NCBI GenBank assembly: GCA_032821775.1
Contig: JAVLRN010000005.1
Span: forward strand, 744,001 to 808,000
Reading direction: 5' to 3'
Length of the DNA stretch: 64,000 nucleotides
Origin: Sanguinoderma infundibulare
Lineage: Eukaryota > Basidiomycota > Agaricomycetes > Polyporales > Polyporaceae
Below the pieces are notes generated by a model. The model did no database searches. It saw only the letters and a list, made by a program, of their open reading frames with translations, and was not told where the DNA came from. Positions 37,013 to 48,275 of this stretch are shown here, in pieces. Within the stretch, counting starts at the first letter, position 1. Every line of letters begins with the position of its first letter. Both the position numbers and the translations under genes were made by a program.

Positions 37013-39338
37013 ATGGAGAATGAATCGACGTTCGTCGCCCCTGAAGGTGTGTACTCCATCACCGAGGAGCACAAGCCCGCGTCGCTCGCCCAGCACACCA
37101 TCACCGCCGTGCCCATCTTATACCCCACCAAAGTCGCCACCGTCTCCGTCCGCTTCCCTGCAACAAAGTCGAACAACACACCTGCGAGTCTCTCGCAGCT
37201 TCTCGGGGGAAACCGGGAGAAGGAGGGCAAGAAGGAAAAGGCGGTCGCAAAGGAGCGCGAGGATGGGTTGAGCGTGTCCAGCAGCAGCGATCTCGACGAC
37301 GGCTCTCCAGACGCGTCTAGCACGCCTGCGCCAGACAACTCGAACCCCACTCCCCCTAACCCCCATGAACAGCTCGGCACGCCGTTCGCGCAGCTTCCTG
37401 GTGGGCTCGGGAAGAGAAAGGCCGCCCCCCGGCCGAAACACAATATGCGGACGACCTCTTCGACGTTCATCACACGATTGCAGAACTCCGACAACTTGAA
37501 CAAGGTCCTGCAGTCAAAGCAAGGCGAGACGACGTTCATGTTCTACAACTCTGCCAAGACGTTCGTCTGGACAGAGGCGGGTACGAACATCAAGGTATGT
37601 GTTTATTGTGTACCCCTCGATAATACCTGTATGTATGAATTATCGCATCTAGGAGCCTCTGGCACGAATATATTTCTCTGCATATCCAACTTGCCACGAC
37701 GTGAACCTCGCTACCGTGTCTGCCGACCGATTAGACATCATCATTGGATTCCATACGGGGGATATACTGTGGTTGGGTGAGCTACTCTCCCGAAGTACCG
37801 GCCGCCTTACGTTTACTCACAGGCTCCCAGACCCTATATCGTCCCGTTATGGACGCTTCAACAAACAAGTAAGTGTATGAGCACACCGAGTTATGCTTGA
37901 GCTGACGTGAGGATGCAGGGACGTATATGCGGCGCAGCTTGTACCGCCATACGTTGGGTCCCCGAGTCCCCAAATCTATTCCTGGTCTCCCATGCGGACG
38001 GCACCATCATCATTTACGACAAGGAACGAGAAGATGGCGCATTCACTCCTCAAGAGCCGGGGACGTCTCAAGCATCCGTTTCGCCACTAGATGGTTCCTC
38101 GTCAAGCGACTCTCAGGGAGAATGGAATCCGCTAGATTCTATCTTCGTCACCATGCCTCCATGGCACCCCGTGGCCATAGGTAGTCCTATCCCTATCGGA
38201 GCCAAACCCGAGAAGGAGAAGACGGCGAAGAACCCCGTCAGCCACTGGAGGGTATCCCGTAGAAGCATCGTAGGTGAGGGGCTTTCGCTTCGTGCGTGCC
38301 GGATTTCTGCTCTAACGCGGATCTGCAGACTTCGTATTCTCACCAGATGCTAAATTCCTCGCCGCCATCTCGGAGGATGGCTGCCTTAGAGTTATAGATA
38401 CTGTTGCTGAGCAGTGCGTCGCCTTCGTGCTATTCATAACGTCGATCGCTCATATCTTATCAGGCTGGTGGATTGCTATGCATCTTACTTTGGCGCATTC
38501 ACTTGCGTCTCATGGTCACCAGATGGCCGTTTCATCCTGGTGAGCTGTTCCGCACGGCCTTCATAACATAACTCATGGGCATTTGTTGCGCAGACTGGAG
38601 GCCAGGACGACCTCGTCACTATATTTTCCCCTTGGGAGCAAAGGGTTATCGCGCGGTGTCAGGGACACTCCTCTTTCGTTGCTGGCGTCGCATTTGACGA
38701 GATACGCTGCGATGGCCGCACGTATCGCTTTGGCAGCATAGGAGAAGATAACAAGTTTATCCTGGTGCGCATAGACCTCGGCGCCCGTATCACCGTTTGT
38801 TTTCTAACGTCAAGTCTCCTAGTGGGACTTTTCCAGCGGCGCCTTACACCGGCCGAAATTACACGTGAGCCTCCTAGGCGTAAGCACAGAACAGAAACTC
38901 ACAATTGCGTTCGTAGGCGGCACATCAGCAACGCATGTCCATGACATCCTCGATATCGCTCGCACTTCGCCGAAGAGGCGAGTCCACTGTGTATCTCCCG
39001 CGGTCAGGGACGCCAGGGGGAGAATCTCCCCTGCCGCGTTATCACCCGGCGCCGTCGCGGAACGAGGTCGCCGTCGTGCAGCCCGTCGTGGTGAGTACCG
39101 GTCCATCCTATCATTCCATCCTGACATTCAGACATGTCATTCACTCACCGTCGCCGGTCAGGTCAAACACACCGGCAACGACATGCTCACGGACATCTTC
39201 TTCCTTCCCAAAGGGCTGTTGACGGCAACGAAGCTGGGGCACGTCAAGTTCTGGATACGGCCGCTGACCGTTCAGCATCGTCACTTACGGACACAGAGCA
39301 CTCTGCGGCGCGGTTCTCAAACGGACGCAAGTAGCTAA
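37013..39338 (+). CDS. creC: WD40 protein, creC/WDR20 type (deubiquitinase cofactor)
   Basis: In Aspergillus, CreC binds and stabilises the CreB deubiquitinase in carbon catabolite repression; the animal WDR20 activates USP12/46. The start MENESTFVAPEGVYSITEEH resembles the CreC N-terminus. A Ser-rich linker with a basic patch follows (GKRKAAPRPKHNMRTTSSTF). The WD region reads YPTCHDVNLATVSADRLDII, IGFHTGDILWLDPISSRYGR, FNKQGRICGAACTAIRWVPE, LFLVSHADGTIIIYDKERED, DFVFSPDAKFLAAISEDGCL, SWSPDGRFILTGGQDDLVTI and GHSSFVAGVAFDEIRCDGRT. It ends with LGHVKFWIRP and the stop at 39336-39338. Segment order matches the family well. A few exon edges in 38.8-39.2 kb are not certain. Confidence 0.88.
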
Positions 39339-40176
39339 TTTGTAGATGGTGTACTCTACTCACGGTGTGCCTAGTTGCGACCTCTTGTATACACTATTTG
39401 TGCCTAATGTATGGAGCTGCCCCCTGTCCAGTACTCCGTTCGTCTGACTTCACCTCCCAAGTTCTGGGACGTTCTGCGATGTTTCGGTCTTCCTGATATC
39501 AGCGGCCCTAGAAGCCTTTGTCACCGAGGCAACGCGAAGAGATCCCGAGAGCCTCGGCTACAGGGCACTCAGACGAGCATATGTATATAGCTCAAAAAGC
39601 CGCGCCGCGTAAACGTCGGCACAGCGGTGAACGACGACCCCACAAATAGTAGGGGCAGAAAGCGAAATGCGTCGTGAATGATCAGATTGGATTGGTTCGA
39701 GCAGCGACACACCCTGTTAAAGAATAAATTGTACAAGTAGGGTTGGTGGTACGTAGCCGTGGGCGTTGTATACGGGGTATGCGTGTCGGAAGGAGGGTAA
39801 CAATACTACGAGCGTCATCCAGAGAACAGAGATGAAAGTGGACATGATTGACAGGGTGCAAAGCAACGTAAAAGTGCAGGGTAGTGGTGGCGATAGTAAT
39901 GGCAAGAGTATCAGCAAACGTGTGATCGAGCGAAGGGGAGCGGCCGTACGTGGTCGAATAGCAAGACACACTGCTGAGCGACCCAGTGACATGGAGAGGA
40001 GAGGAGGACGAAACATGTCAATCACGGAAGAGAGACCACATGGAACCGGAGTACTAACCGAAAAAGACTTTAAGAGGCCACAGATATTATGCGTCATCTA
40101 ATCAGCAACACCGAGAGGTCCATGATTCTGAATGCACGAGAAGTGAGGAAAGCCAAGCCCATGCCAGCACGGAGGA
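39339..40176. other. Intergenic between convergent creC and PAC1
   Basis: About 840 bases hold two 3' flanks. A minus-strand frame at 39717-40097 (about 126 codons) ends in a hydrophobic stretch, but it resembles no known family and sits where a long PAC1 3' UTR would be. I see no repeat. Confidence 0.4.
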
Positions 40177-41925
40177 TCATGGCAGCCAAATCTTGATCGT
40201 CTTGTCGACGCTCCCAGACGCCACGACGTTCACGAACTTCTCCACCTCTTGCTTCCCGTCGCCCGCGCCGTTCGCCTTCGCTCCGTCGCCGCTCTGCGAC
40301 GGTGCTTGACGACCCCAAGCAAGACAGGTGACGAAATGTCCGTGTGCCTCGACGGTCTTCACACACCGTCCGGTGGCCAGCTCCCAGACGCGTATTGTCT
40401 TGTCATCCGAGGCGGACAGGAGAAACTTCCCTGATGGATGGAAGACGAGAGCGCGAACCCAGTTGTCGTGACCAGCCTGCGGATGGTTAATTAGTCGCTT
40501 GGTGCGCAAGACTCAGAAGCAAAGCAGAGAGCATGATCCTACAAGGTTCCTCAGCATCTGCCCACTTTGCGTATCCCACAACTTGATGGCCTTGTCCCGG
40601 GATCCCGTCGCCAGGTAGGCGCCAGGTCGCTTCGATCGTTCCGTATTCTGCGCGGGGAGGCTGTCATTATAATGCGGGACCATGCATTCGGACGACACTC
40701 ACAGGGATCCCGGCTAGCTCTCGGATTGCAGCGTAAGCAACTAGAGGCGCGAAGGCGACAACTTCAACCGTATTCTCGTGACCGCGGAGCTCGACTTTCG
40801 TCTCCCCGTTTTGGGGGTCAATGATACGCGCCTAGCGATAGGATGTAAGACGGTGTAGGAAACGTTGTTCGACTGTATCTATGCACTCACCTGGTCAGTT
40901 GAACAGCTGGCAAGCAGCCGCCCGTCATCCGATGGCTCAACCCAACGCACCCAATCTGAATGCCCTGTGATTGTCCGAACGAGATGGCTGTGGGATGAGA
41001 ACGTTTCAACGTCCAGTCTGCCCGTGTCAAGAAAGGGGGGGTCACCGACGTTGACGCGACATCGAATATGCGTATTGTCCGGTCCCTGCTCGCGCTGACA
41101 ATCTGCTGGTCTCCGGGCAGGAATCGCACGCAGGAGATGGTGTGGTCGTGACCGGAGAACGTCTTCGTATTCTTCCACTCGTTCTGCACGTCCCAGATTT
41201 TGATGAATAGATCGGACGAGCACGTTACTTCGCAGGCGGTCAGCATCCTTCTCAGGCCAGGGCCGGGGGATGGAGGACGTATGCGCACCTAGCAGGTTTC
41301 CTCGGCTGTCGAAAGAAACGTCGGTCACGGAACGGGTGTGGCCCTTGAGCGTCCGCTCGAACTCTCCTGTCTCCCAATCCCAGATCTTGACGGTGGCATC
41401 GTTGCTTGCGGAGGCGAGGAGGTTGAACGTGGGGTGGAATGCGACCTTTTTGACTTCGTCGCGGTGTCCTGTCAATACATATGCGGCGGGTGCCCTCGGT
41501 ACCCAATCCGTCTGGAGGGAAGCGCGTTTGGCTGGTGATAGGGACAGCTCTTCTTGAAGCGCTGCGTTGCGGTTCTCCAGGTCCATAATCTAATCGCGCA
41601 CGTCGTGGCACATTCAGGAAGCAGAGGGGCATGAAGATCAAGAGTACAGAACGAGCTTGTTTGCGCACCTTCTTCTGCAATCGTATCACGCTCGTCCACT
41701 TCTTCTCCAGGAGCCCCACGTACTTGCCTTTCGGGTCCGGGGCGTACTCTGACAGCCCGCTATCCGCCTTGAGCGCGTTGAATGCATCGGTGAAGTTGTT
41801 TGCGTGCAAATATTCGAGGATCGACTTCTGACTTCATCGAATGCGACCCATGAAGATATGTAGCGCTGTAGAGATCGGAACATCACATACAGTTCCTCCT
41901 TCTGCCGCTCCGAGAGCATAGACAT
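40177..41925 (-). CDS. PAC1: Nuclear distribution protein PAC1/LIS1 (dynein regulator)
   Basis: LIS1 binds the dynein motor with Ndel1/NudE and supports nuclear migration in hyphae. The start [12 protein letters not shown] (41923-41925) splices through a GTATGT intron to [20 protein letters not shown], the LisH motif. A coiled coil follows ([18 protein letters not shown]). Seven WD40 repeats follow, for example [120 protein letters not shown] and a last one ending [15 protein letters not shown] at 40177. All repeats keep the GH and WD-type ends. The protein appears complete at a typical length. Confidence 0.96.
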
Positions 41926-42248
41926 CTTGGGCCGTCAGAGTCGCAAGCAAGCCAAAGGACGTTTCGCAGAAACTCAGTAAGCAAAACCAAAGCGGCCTAG
42001 GAGAGAAAGGAGCGTGAAGGAGGCGTAACGTAGGAGGCAGTTGCGGTCGCGCCGGCCGCCTTTGCGCGGCTCCAACTCCATCCCCCGATTTGGAAACCAT
42101 CATCGCTCGGTTCGACCTCCTCCCCACATAAACGTACTCATACACATGCACAATCTACGAAAGCTACACGGTATCCGACATCATACGAGACTCCAAGAAC
42201 TGTTGCTACAACCTGCGAGACGGCCACCGACGGTTCAGAATGACAGTA
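41926..42248. other. Intergenic: PAC1 promoter and 3' flank of the Gfd2-like gene
   Basis: Both flanking genes are on the minus strand. About 320 bases carry no supported gene, TATA box or repeat. Confidence 0.45.
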
Positions 42249-44077
42249 CTACCAATCGTCGTCGTCCGAATCAAACATCCCCGACGGCTTCGGCTGCGAC
42301 TGCTCCGGACGAGCCCCCATGGGCTGGATAATGTCGTTCGGGTCCACATCGTCTTCGTCCATCTGCCCCGGGCACCCTGGAGCAGGTGCGTAAAGCTCCG
42401 CGTCCTTGGCGAGCTTGTCTCGGTAAGCGCGCTGCTCGTCGATCGCGACACCGTTCGCCATGTCCTCCCACATATACCCCAACAACCTGTTTTCGCACAC
42501 CGATTCGTCAGCATACGCATCTCGGACGTGAATCGAACTTGCACCCACCTGCTCTCCCTCCCCGCACACCATTGCTTCAGGTCAATGTTTTCGTAGATCA
42601 CTTCGTCGTCCTCGCCTCGCTGCAGGGCTGTATCCCGTACCCGGAGGGCTGTGGCGTTCAACGGGACTGAATCGACCTGGTCCGAGGGGATTCGCCTCAA
42701 GTACTGATACATGACACGTACATCAACTATGTATACCGGAGGCGCCTCGACGCGGCGTGTTGGCGGAGAACACGGACGGCGAACAGGAGGCCCGTCTGCA
42801 AGTTGTCGGCGGGGGGAGCGTGACCGTTCTCTGGAGAGTTTGCTATCGTACGACCCACGGCGGTCCGACTGAACGTCGTATTGGGTATCCCGTCTTGAGC
42901 CATTCGTCGCACCCGAGTTGTAGAGTAAATGCTTGATGCCAGTCGTCCACTTTGACGTGTCGACTCCAAAGGAATGGAGGACAGACATCGTCATCTCCTT
43001 GTCGTGGACAAGCAGCAGCTTCGGCGGGCTACGCTCTTCTTCCTCCTTCGGAGCGAATAGTTTCTGGAGCAAAATCGAGATGGAGTCTCGCGGCATGGCT
43101 TGAGTGATATTCGGAAGGGTCTAATAGATATATTAGATTCTACGCGACCTCAATCAAAACGGTTAGAATTACCAATCGTGTCTTCCCCGGGTTTCCTAAA
43201 TAACCGTTCGCCTCGACAGTGAGATGAGTAGTGGACACCGCTCTCAGGTCATCCGAATCCGTGGGCGCATCGAATTCCGTCCAGCCCACGTCCAGGACTT
43301 GAGGGCTGGCCTTCCGTTCGTCCAATGCCCGGGTGTCCATCCCCCACAAGTTGAAAGCAAAAGAGTAGACCCGGAGATCATTGAACCATGGCGCCAGAGA
43401 GATGGCATAGTCGCCAGGACGCGAAATCGTGTTCTGAAGGAGGCGGTACAACAGTCTGTCATGAGAGAAGCATGAGCCAACGAGTCGCCCTCGAGTGCGC
43501 GGCGAGAGCCGTACCGCTGATGCTCGAATCCCGACCTAACCTCCCCCCTTTCGGCCAGTCCCTCCCCGCCAGCGGTGTACTCCGTGTTCGCCTTGCTGCG
43601 GTCGCGCGGGAACCTGTCTTTGCTCTTCTTGTTGCTCAAATACGACGACAATTTCTCTTCCAGATCCTTCTGCTCGCCAAACTGGATCGGTGAGAGTGAC
43701 TCGAAGGCGTCCGCGTCCCACGGAGGGCTTCGCGGATACCGGCCGCTCAACTGGTCGAGGCGACGCTCTCGGTACCGATCGACCGGGAGCAGCAAGTACG
43801 ACGCGCCGTTAGGCCGGATCCCTAGATACCAATGCGTGAGCGTACAAAAGCTGTTGCTGCACGGACTAAGCCTCACCCAGCACTAGCTCGCCGCGCTTAT
43901 TAGGGAGGGGCTCTCGGAACATCTGCATCAGGTTTTTAGCGACAGCATCGCTGCTAGAATCCCTGTCCCTGTGAAGGTCAGCGCGTTAAGCCTCGACGAC
44001 CACAAACCAGCTCACCGTGGCCGCCAGAGAAGATGAGCTTGGAAGCCTCCAATCTGATAGTACTTAACGGGCTGCAT
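42249..44077 (-). CDS. Gfd2/YDR514C-like protein (RNase H-like fold family)
   Basis: The best resemblance is to the fungal Gfd2/YDR514C family, which has an RNase H-like (DEDD exonuclease-like) fold; yeast Gfd2 is linked to mRNA export factor Dbp5. The ATG at 44075-44077 gives MQPVKYYQIGGFQAHLLWRP, joined to RDRDSSSDAVAKNLMQMFRE. Later come SYLLLPVDRYRERRLDQLSG, VYSFAFNLWGMD, VLDVGWTEFDAPTDSDDLRA, HLTVEANGYLGNPGKTRL and PKLLLVHDKEMTMSVLHSFG with VDTSKW, the most family-like segment. A Ser/Arg-rich insert (SRERSRSPRRQ) and the tail MFDSDDDDW end it. The strand where the first catalytic acid is expected (VYSFAFNLW) shows none, so activity is doubtful. The reading frame stays open upstream of this ATG for some codons, so another 5' exon is possible. 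Confidence 0.65.
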
Positions 44078-45136
44078 GTATGCCAGCGAGACTGCCGGCT
44101 TGACGGTGTTGGGATCAGCCAAGGAGGAAGTAGAAGAGAAGCACAAGTAGCACGCGCCAGAGTTACCCACGGCCCTACCTCGACCCTACCTCGACCCTGC
44201 ACTCAACCGGCAAGAGACCACACGCGTCGTGTCGCGGTCACGTACGTTTCACCGCGATCGAATCCTCAGAAACGCACCCGGTCGATCGTGGTTGCCCCCT
44301 TGACGTGCTGACGTCTATGGCGTGGCCAAGTATGAATCCCACATAAAAATACTTATTAGAGGGTAACGGATCCGGAGCAAAGTACACAGGAGACGTCGGC
44401 ATGATGATTGTAAAACGAACCAAGAACTACTACAAGTGCGTATGTACGGGACACAAATACATGCGAACACATTCGATAGTCCACGTCCGTTCTGATTCAT
44501 CGTTCATCGTCCCGTGTGGTGGTACCGTGCTGCCGTGGTGCAATGCAAATAACGTAACGTACGACGGAAAACATTCGAACAGTAACAGAAAAACAAACGC
44601 GATCGAGAGTAGAAGGACAGAGGGGGCTTCAGGAGCGCGAGGGATAGAGATAACAGCAAAGAAACACATATCGAACGAACGTCATACTCGAGGACTAGTC
44701 GAATCCGGATTGGACTGGAGATCGAACGGATCGAGTCTATGTGTGCGGTTTCCAGAATTCAGCGTAAGGATGTGCATACCGTATGAAGATAGGCAGCGCG
44801 GAGGCATGGCGGTCATTATGGTAACTGTAGACAGACGACAAGCGCCGCTGACGGAGACTTCGTAGTAATACAGACGGATAGCGGGATTGTTGCAAGAGAG
44901 GTTGAAACATAGCGAATAGAAAGAGGGTGGAACGAATGGCAAACAGGACCATTAGTACACATATGTACCGGTTTCCGTCCGTCCATGGGGTCGACGGTGC
45001 GTTTGGAGTCTATATTCAAGATTGGAATGTGCGGTGTATTCTTGTTCTTGTTCTTGCGCGTGTCCAGAGGGTGCGAGGGCACGAAAGTCCGTGAGATGCA
45101 TAGGTAGTGTAGGCGCCAAAGAGGCGATCAGATACT
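44078..45136. other. Intergenic between the YTH gene 3' end and the Gfd2-like gene start
   Basis: About 1.06 kb, more AT-rich than the genes. Short frames on both strands (plus 44401-44865, minus 44682-44942) resemble nothing I know. A small direct repeat of CCCTACCTCGA (two copies, 44173-44194) lies upstream of the Gfd2-like start. The region probably holds the YTH 3' UTR and the Gfd2-like promoter. Confidence 0.4.
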
Positions 45137-47954
45137 TCAGAATCCTTGCATGCCGCCAAGGTTCATGAAGTTCTGCGCGCCAACAGGCATCGGCCCTGGG
45201 CTCGGGTTGCGCATGACGCTCTGCATAGCGTGGGGGTTCGCGAAGGGTTGGCCCATGTTCATTTGCATTTGAAGCATCGGGTTCATCTGCATGCCCATGC
45301 CCATGCCCATACCCATGTTCATTTGCGGCAGAGTCATCTGCTGGGCGGCGTAGGCGAGAGCTGTGGGATTGGACATGGCGAAGGGATGTTGGCCAGTGGA
45401 CGTAGGAGAGACACCGCCCTGACCTTGGCTACCTGGTGTTTGAACACCCATCGGGGTTTGAGAGGGGGACGACGCGCCCTGTGTGAGAGCCTGAGCCTGC
45501 AACTTCTGCATAGCTTGGAGCTACGGAAGAATGAGCTTCGGCAACGATACAACTGCGCTGAATATCCTGACCTCGTAGAACGCGAAGTCCTGCAACAGAG
45601 ACGTCCTTGCGGGATGAGTGTGGAAGATGCGCAGCATCTCTTGGCCAGCATCCGGCAGCAATTCTTGCGTGTCACGGGAGTTCGTGACGGGCTTACGTTC
45701 TTGCGTGTTGCTACACGCCCATCAATACCCGAGCCCAGATGCGAGGTGAAGAATGACGTACTTGAGGCGGATATGACGAAGGCCGGCATTGGGAATATCC
45801 CGAACAAAAATCCATCGCACCTTGAAGACACCCTTCCATTTGTCGGATGCCCACACCGTGCTGCTCCGTGTGTAGTCAACCTGAAACAAATGAACTTTAA
45901 GGGAACCATTCTCCAACGGTCAGACCATGGAAACGTACCGGAGTCAACATTTCCGCCATGCCACAGAAGTGTCCGCTACGTAGATAGCACTGCGGTCAGC
46001 AAAGCTCCCGCCACCTGACAAAACATTCAAACCTTGCGTTGACGCTGAAGAACAGGTAGATAGGGCCCCGCCCGGCGGTCTCCTTGAACGCCTTGTCGAG
46101 TCGCTTGTTACCGGGATCCGTGGAACTCCAGATCTCGTACTTGAGAGACTTGTGAACGTCATCCTCTGTGTACGATTTGATAACAAAGAACCGCGCCTAT
46201 GCCAAAACTCAATCATTGCGGATCACGTCATGCGTGCAACGGATACTCACGAAAGTGGGCCTCGTGTCGAAGTCGACCGGGTTGTAACCCTTGGTCGCGA
46301 TGAGCGTGGGGACGTCGATGGGAGAGCCGATGAAGTTTTCGATGCCTCCGCCTTGGTTTCCTTGCCCCTGGTTGGCACCCTGACCTTGGTTGGGCACAGC
46401 GGCAGTAGAGCCGGAGACCCCGAGGCGGGGAGCTTGACTCTGGTTCAGGTACTGAGCCGGGATGGACGGCACACTGGGAACATCCTGGCCGTTCCCTTCC
46501 ATCTTCCCTTGCTGGTACAGGGCCGCAAGGCTGGGGTTCGACGTGCGTCCGACGATGAGACGCTCCTTTTGCTCCCATGGAGTACCAGACGCGGTGAATG
46601 CGCGATCGCGTTGATGCGGTGCCTGTCCTTGCTGCTGTTCGACAGCTTGCTGGCCACCCTGACCAAGATGACCGATGGGAGGAACATATGCAGATGCGCT
46701 CTGGACCGCCTGACCGTCGCGACCGTTGAGATCGGTGACGAGCTGAAGCTTTCTCGAGCCGTTGCCATTCCCACCGCGTATACCGGGAGCCTGAACGGGA
46801 GGCGGGTGCGAGGGGTTGAACCGCGGAGGGTGAACGGACTGGCCTTGCTGTACACTGCCGTATTGTTGGTTGATCTCGAGGGCCGAGAGAGCACGGGATA
46901 CGTCGTCGATGCCCGCGTTCTGACCGGCGGTGTTGTTGTAGGACCCGCCATTGCCTCCCATAGCTCGCCATTCACCGCCCGGGGTGCTCCACGGGGACGA
47001 ACGTCCGATCGGACTTCCGGGGTAGTTGGCCCCTTGCTGCTGATTCTGAAGGGCGAAGTAGGACTCTTCGTCTGCACGGGCAGCCTCGTCATCGTACTCC
47101 TCATCGGCGTTGGTTGGGCTGGGGCTCTGGGCGCCCGAGTATGGAACCTGAGAGCCCTTCGCGCCGACTTGAAGGGTACCAGCACGCTTGAGACCGGATG
47201 CTAGCCGCCTAACCCCTTGGTTGGCGGTGGGATAGTTGAGGCTCTGGTGCCTGCGCACTCCACCTGCGCCGGTGGTGCCGGGGGGCGGAGAAGGACCGTG
47301 AGGAAGACCTGCGTAATGGGGCGACAGCGGGGAGCCTGAAGCCGAGGAATCCGCGACGCCATGACCGTGGTCGGATACGGACATGCCGGGGTGCTACGGA
47401 GAGTGTGAGCAACAGTCGCGTGCTGCGGGGAATGAGAGCGTACCTCGTCCTCGTTCTGGAGCCCACGCATCTCGCGTTCCCATTCTTCTTCGTCGCCTTC
47501 GTGGCCAGCGATGGCGGAGAGACTGTTCAAGGTGCGAGGAGTATGGGAGCCTGGCTGCCTCGCCCCCTGGCCGCCGAAAGCTGGTTGGGTCTGATCAGCA
47601 TCCAGGCACTCTTCGGACATGGGCAGGTTCGATACGGAACGGGAACGAGGGTTAAAGACTAAACGGTTAATACTGACCACGATGGTATCTGGTGGGCAAT
47701 GACGCCTGCCTGTGAAGGGAGGACTTCTCGCCTACAGCCCCAATGCCGCCGACCCAGTCCTGGTCTACAAGCTCGTCGTCGTTCCACAACTGCTCTGCCT
47801 GTGGATCGTCGAGTTCGCCGAGGGCGATTTTGGAGTTGGGGCGGGCGGTGCGCGATGAGGCGGAGATGGTGTGATGCCTGCGGACGCCGCTAGCATTTGG
47901 GTTGGTGGGGGAGACGGGGGGCGGGGAGGTGGTGTTCCCGGACTGGGAGGACAT
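45137..47954 (-). CDS. YTH-domain RNA-binding protein (m6A reader type)
   Basis: YTH domains bind N6-methyladenosine in RNA; the cytosolic YTHDF/Pho92 group controls mRNA decay. The start [20 protein letters not shown] is at 47952-47954. A long disordered region rich in Gln, Gly, Ser and Pro precedes the domain. The YTH domain is clear: [79 protein letters not shown] and [11 protein letters not shown]. Tryptophans at EIW and KW-type positions fit the methyl-adenine cage. After it come [29 protein letters not shown] and a Met/Gln-rich tail with a GM repeat, ending NLGGMQGF at 45137. The order is like YTHDF proteins, except for this long Met-rich C-terminus. Confidence 0.92.
45291..45319 (-). 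repeat. Hexamer repeat (ATGCCC/GGGCAT)n in the YTH gene tail
   Basis: Tandem ATGCCC-type hexamers (one ATACCC) encode alternating Gly-Met on the minus strand in the C-terminal tail of the YTH protein. In-frame length changes are likely at such a site. Confidence 0.7.
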
Positions 47955-48275
47955 GGCTGGTAAGGAGAGGAGAGAAGGAAGAAGAACGAGATGCTGCAAG
48001 AAGGAGCAGAGCGAAGGAAAGATGGAAATCTACGCAGTCACACCACGCCTCATCCCTTAGACTGCCCCTCGGCCTCTCCCGCCGCCCTCGGTGATCGCCC
48101 GGCCACCCCACACGTGCTCCCGGCTCCGCGGCCAGCAGTCTTTCCCTCTCCCGTCGCGCTCTCGCCAGCTCCAGCCACACACCCAACTCCGAGCTGCTTT
48201 CTTCCCCGCCAGCTCATACCCATTTGCATGGAAACAACAGTGCTATGACAACCCGCTCTTGACTCTCCCATTGCC
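47955..48275. promoter_or_regulatory. Shared promoter region of the divergent YTH and TilS-like genes
   Basis: About 320 bases separate the two start codons. It is pyrimidine-rich on the plus strand toward the TilS-like gene. No clear TATA box is present. Confidence 0.4.

Noticed and set aside
39717..40097. 126-codon minus-strand frame with a hydrophobic end
   Set aside because: It lies in the likely PAC1 3' UTR, has no family resemblance and no clear promoter; the hydrophobic run can arise from pyrimidine-rich sequence.
44401..44865. 155-codon plus-strand open frame
   Set aside because: Codon use is unlike the neighbours, with no recognisable domain; probably a chance frame in the YTH 3' flank.
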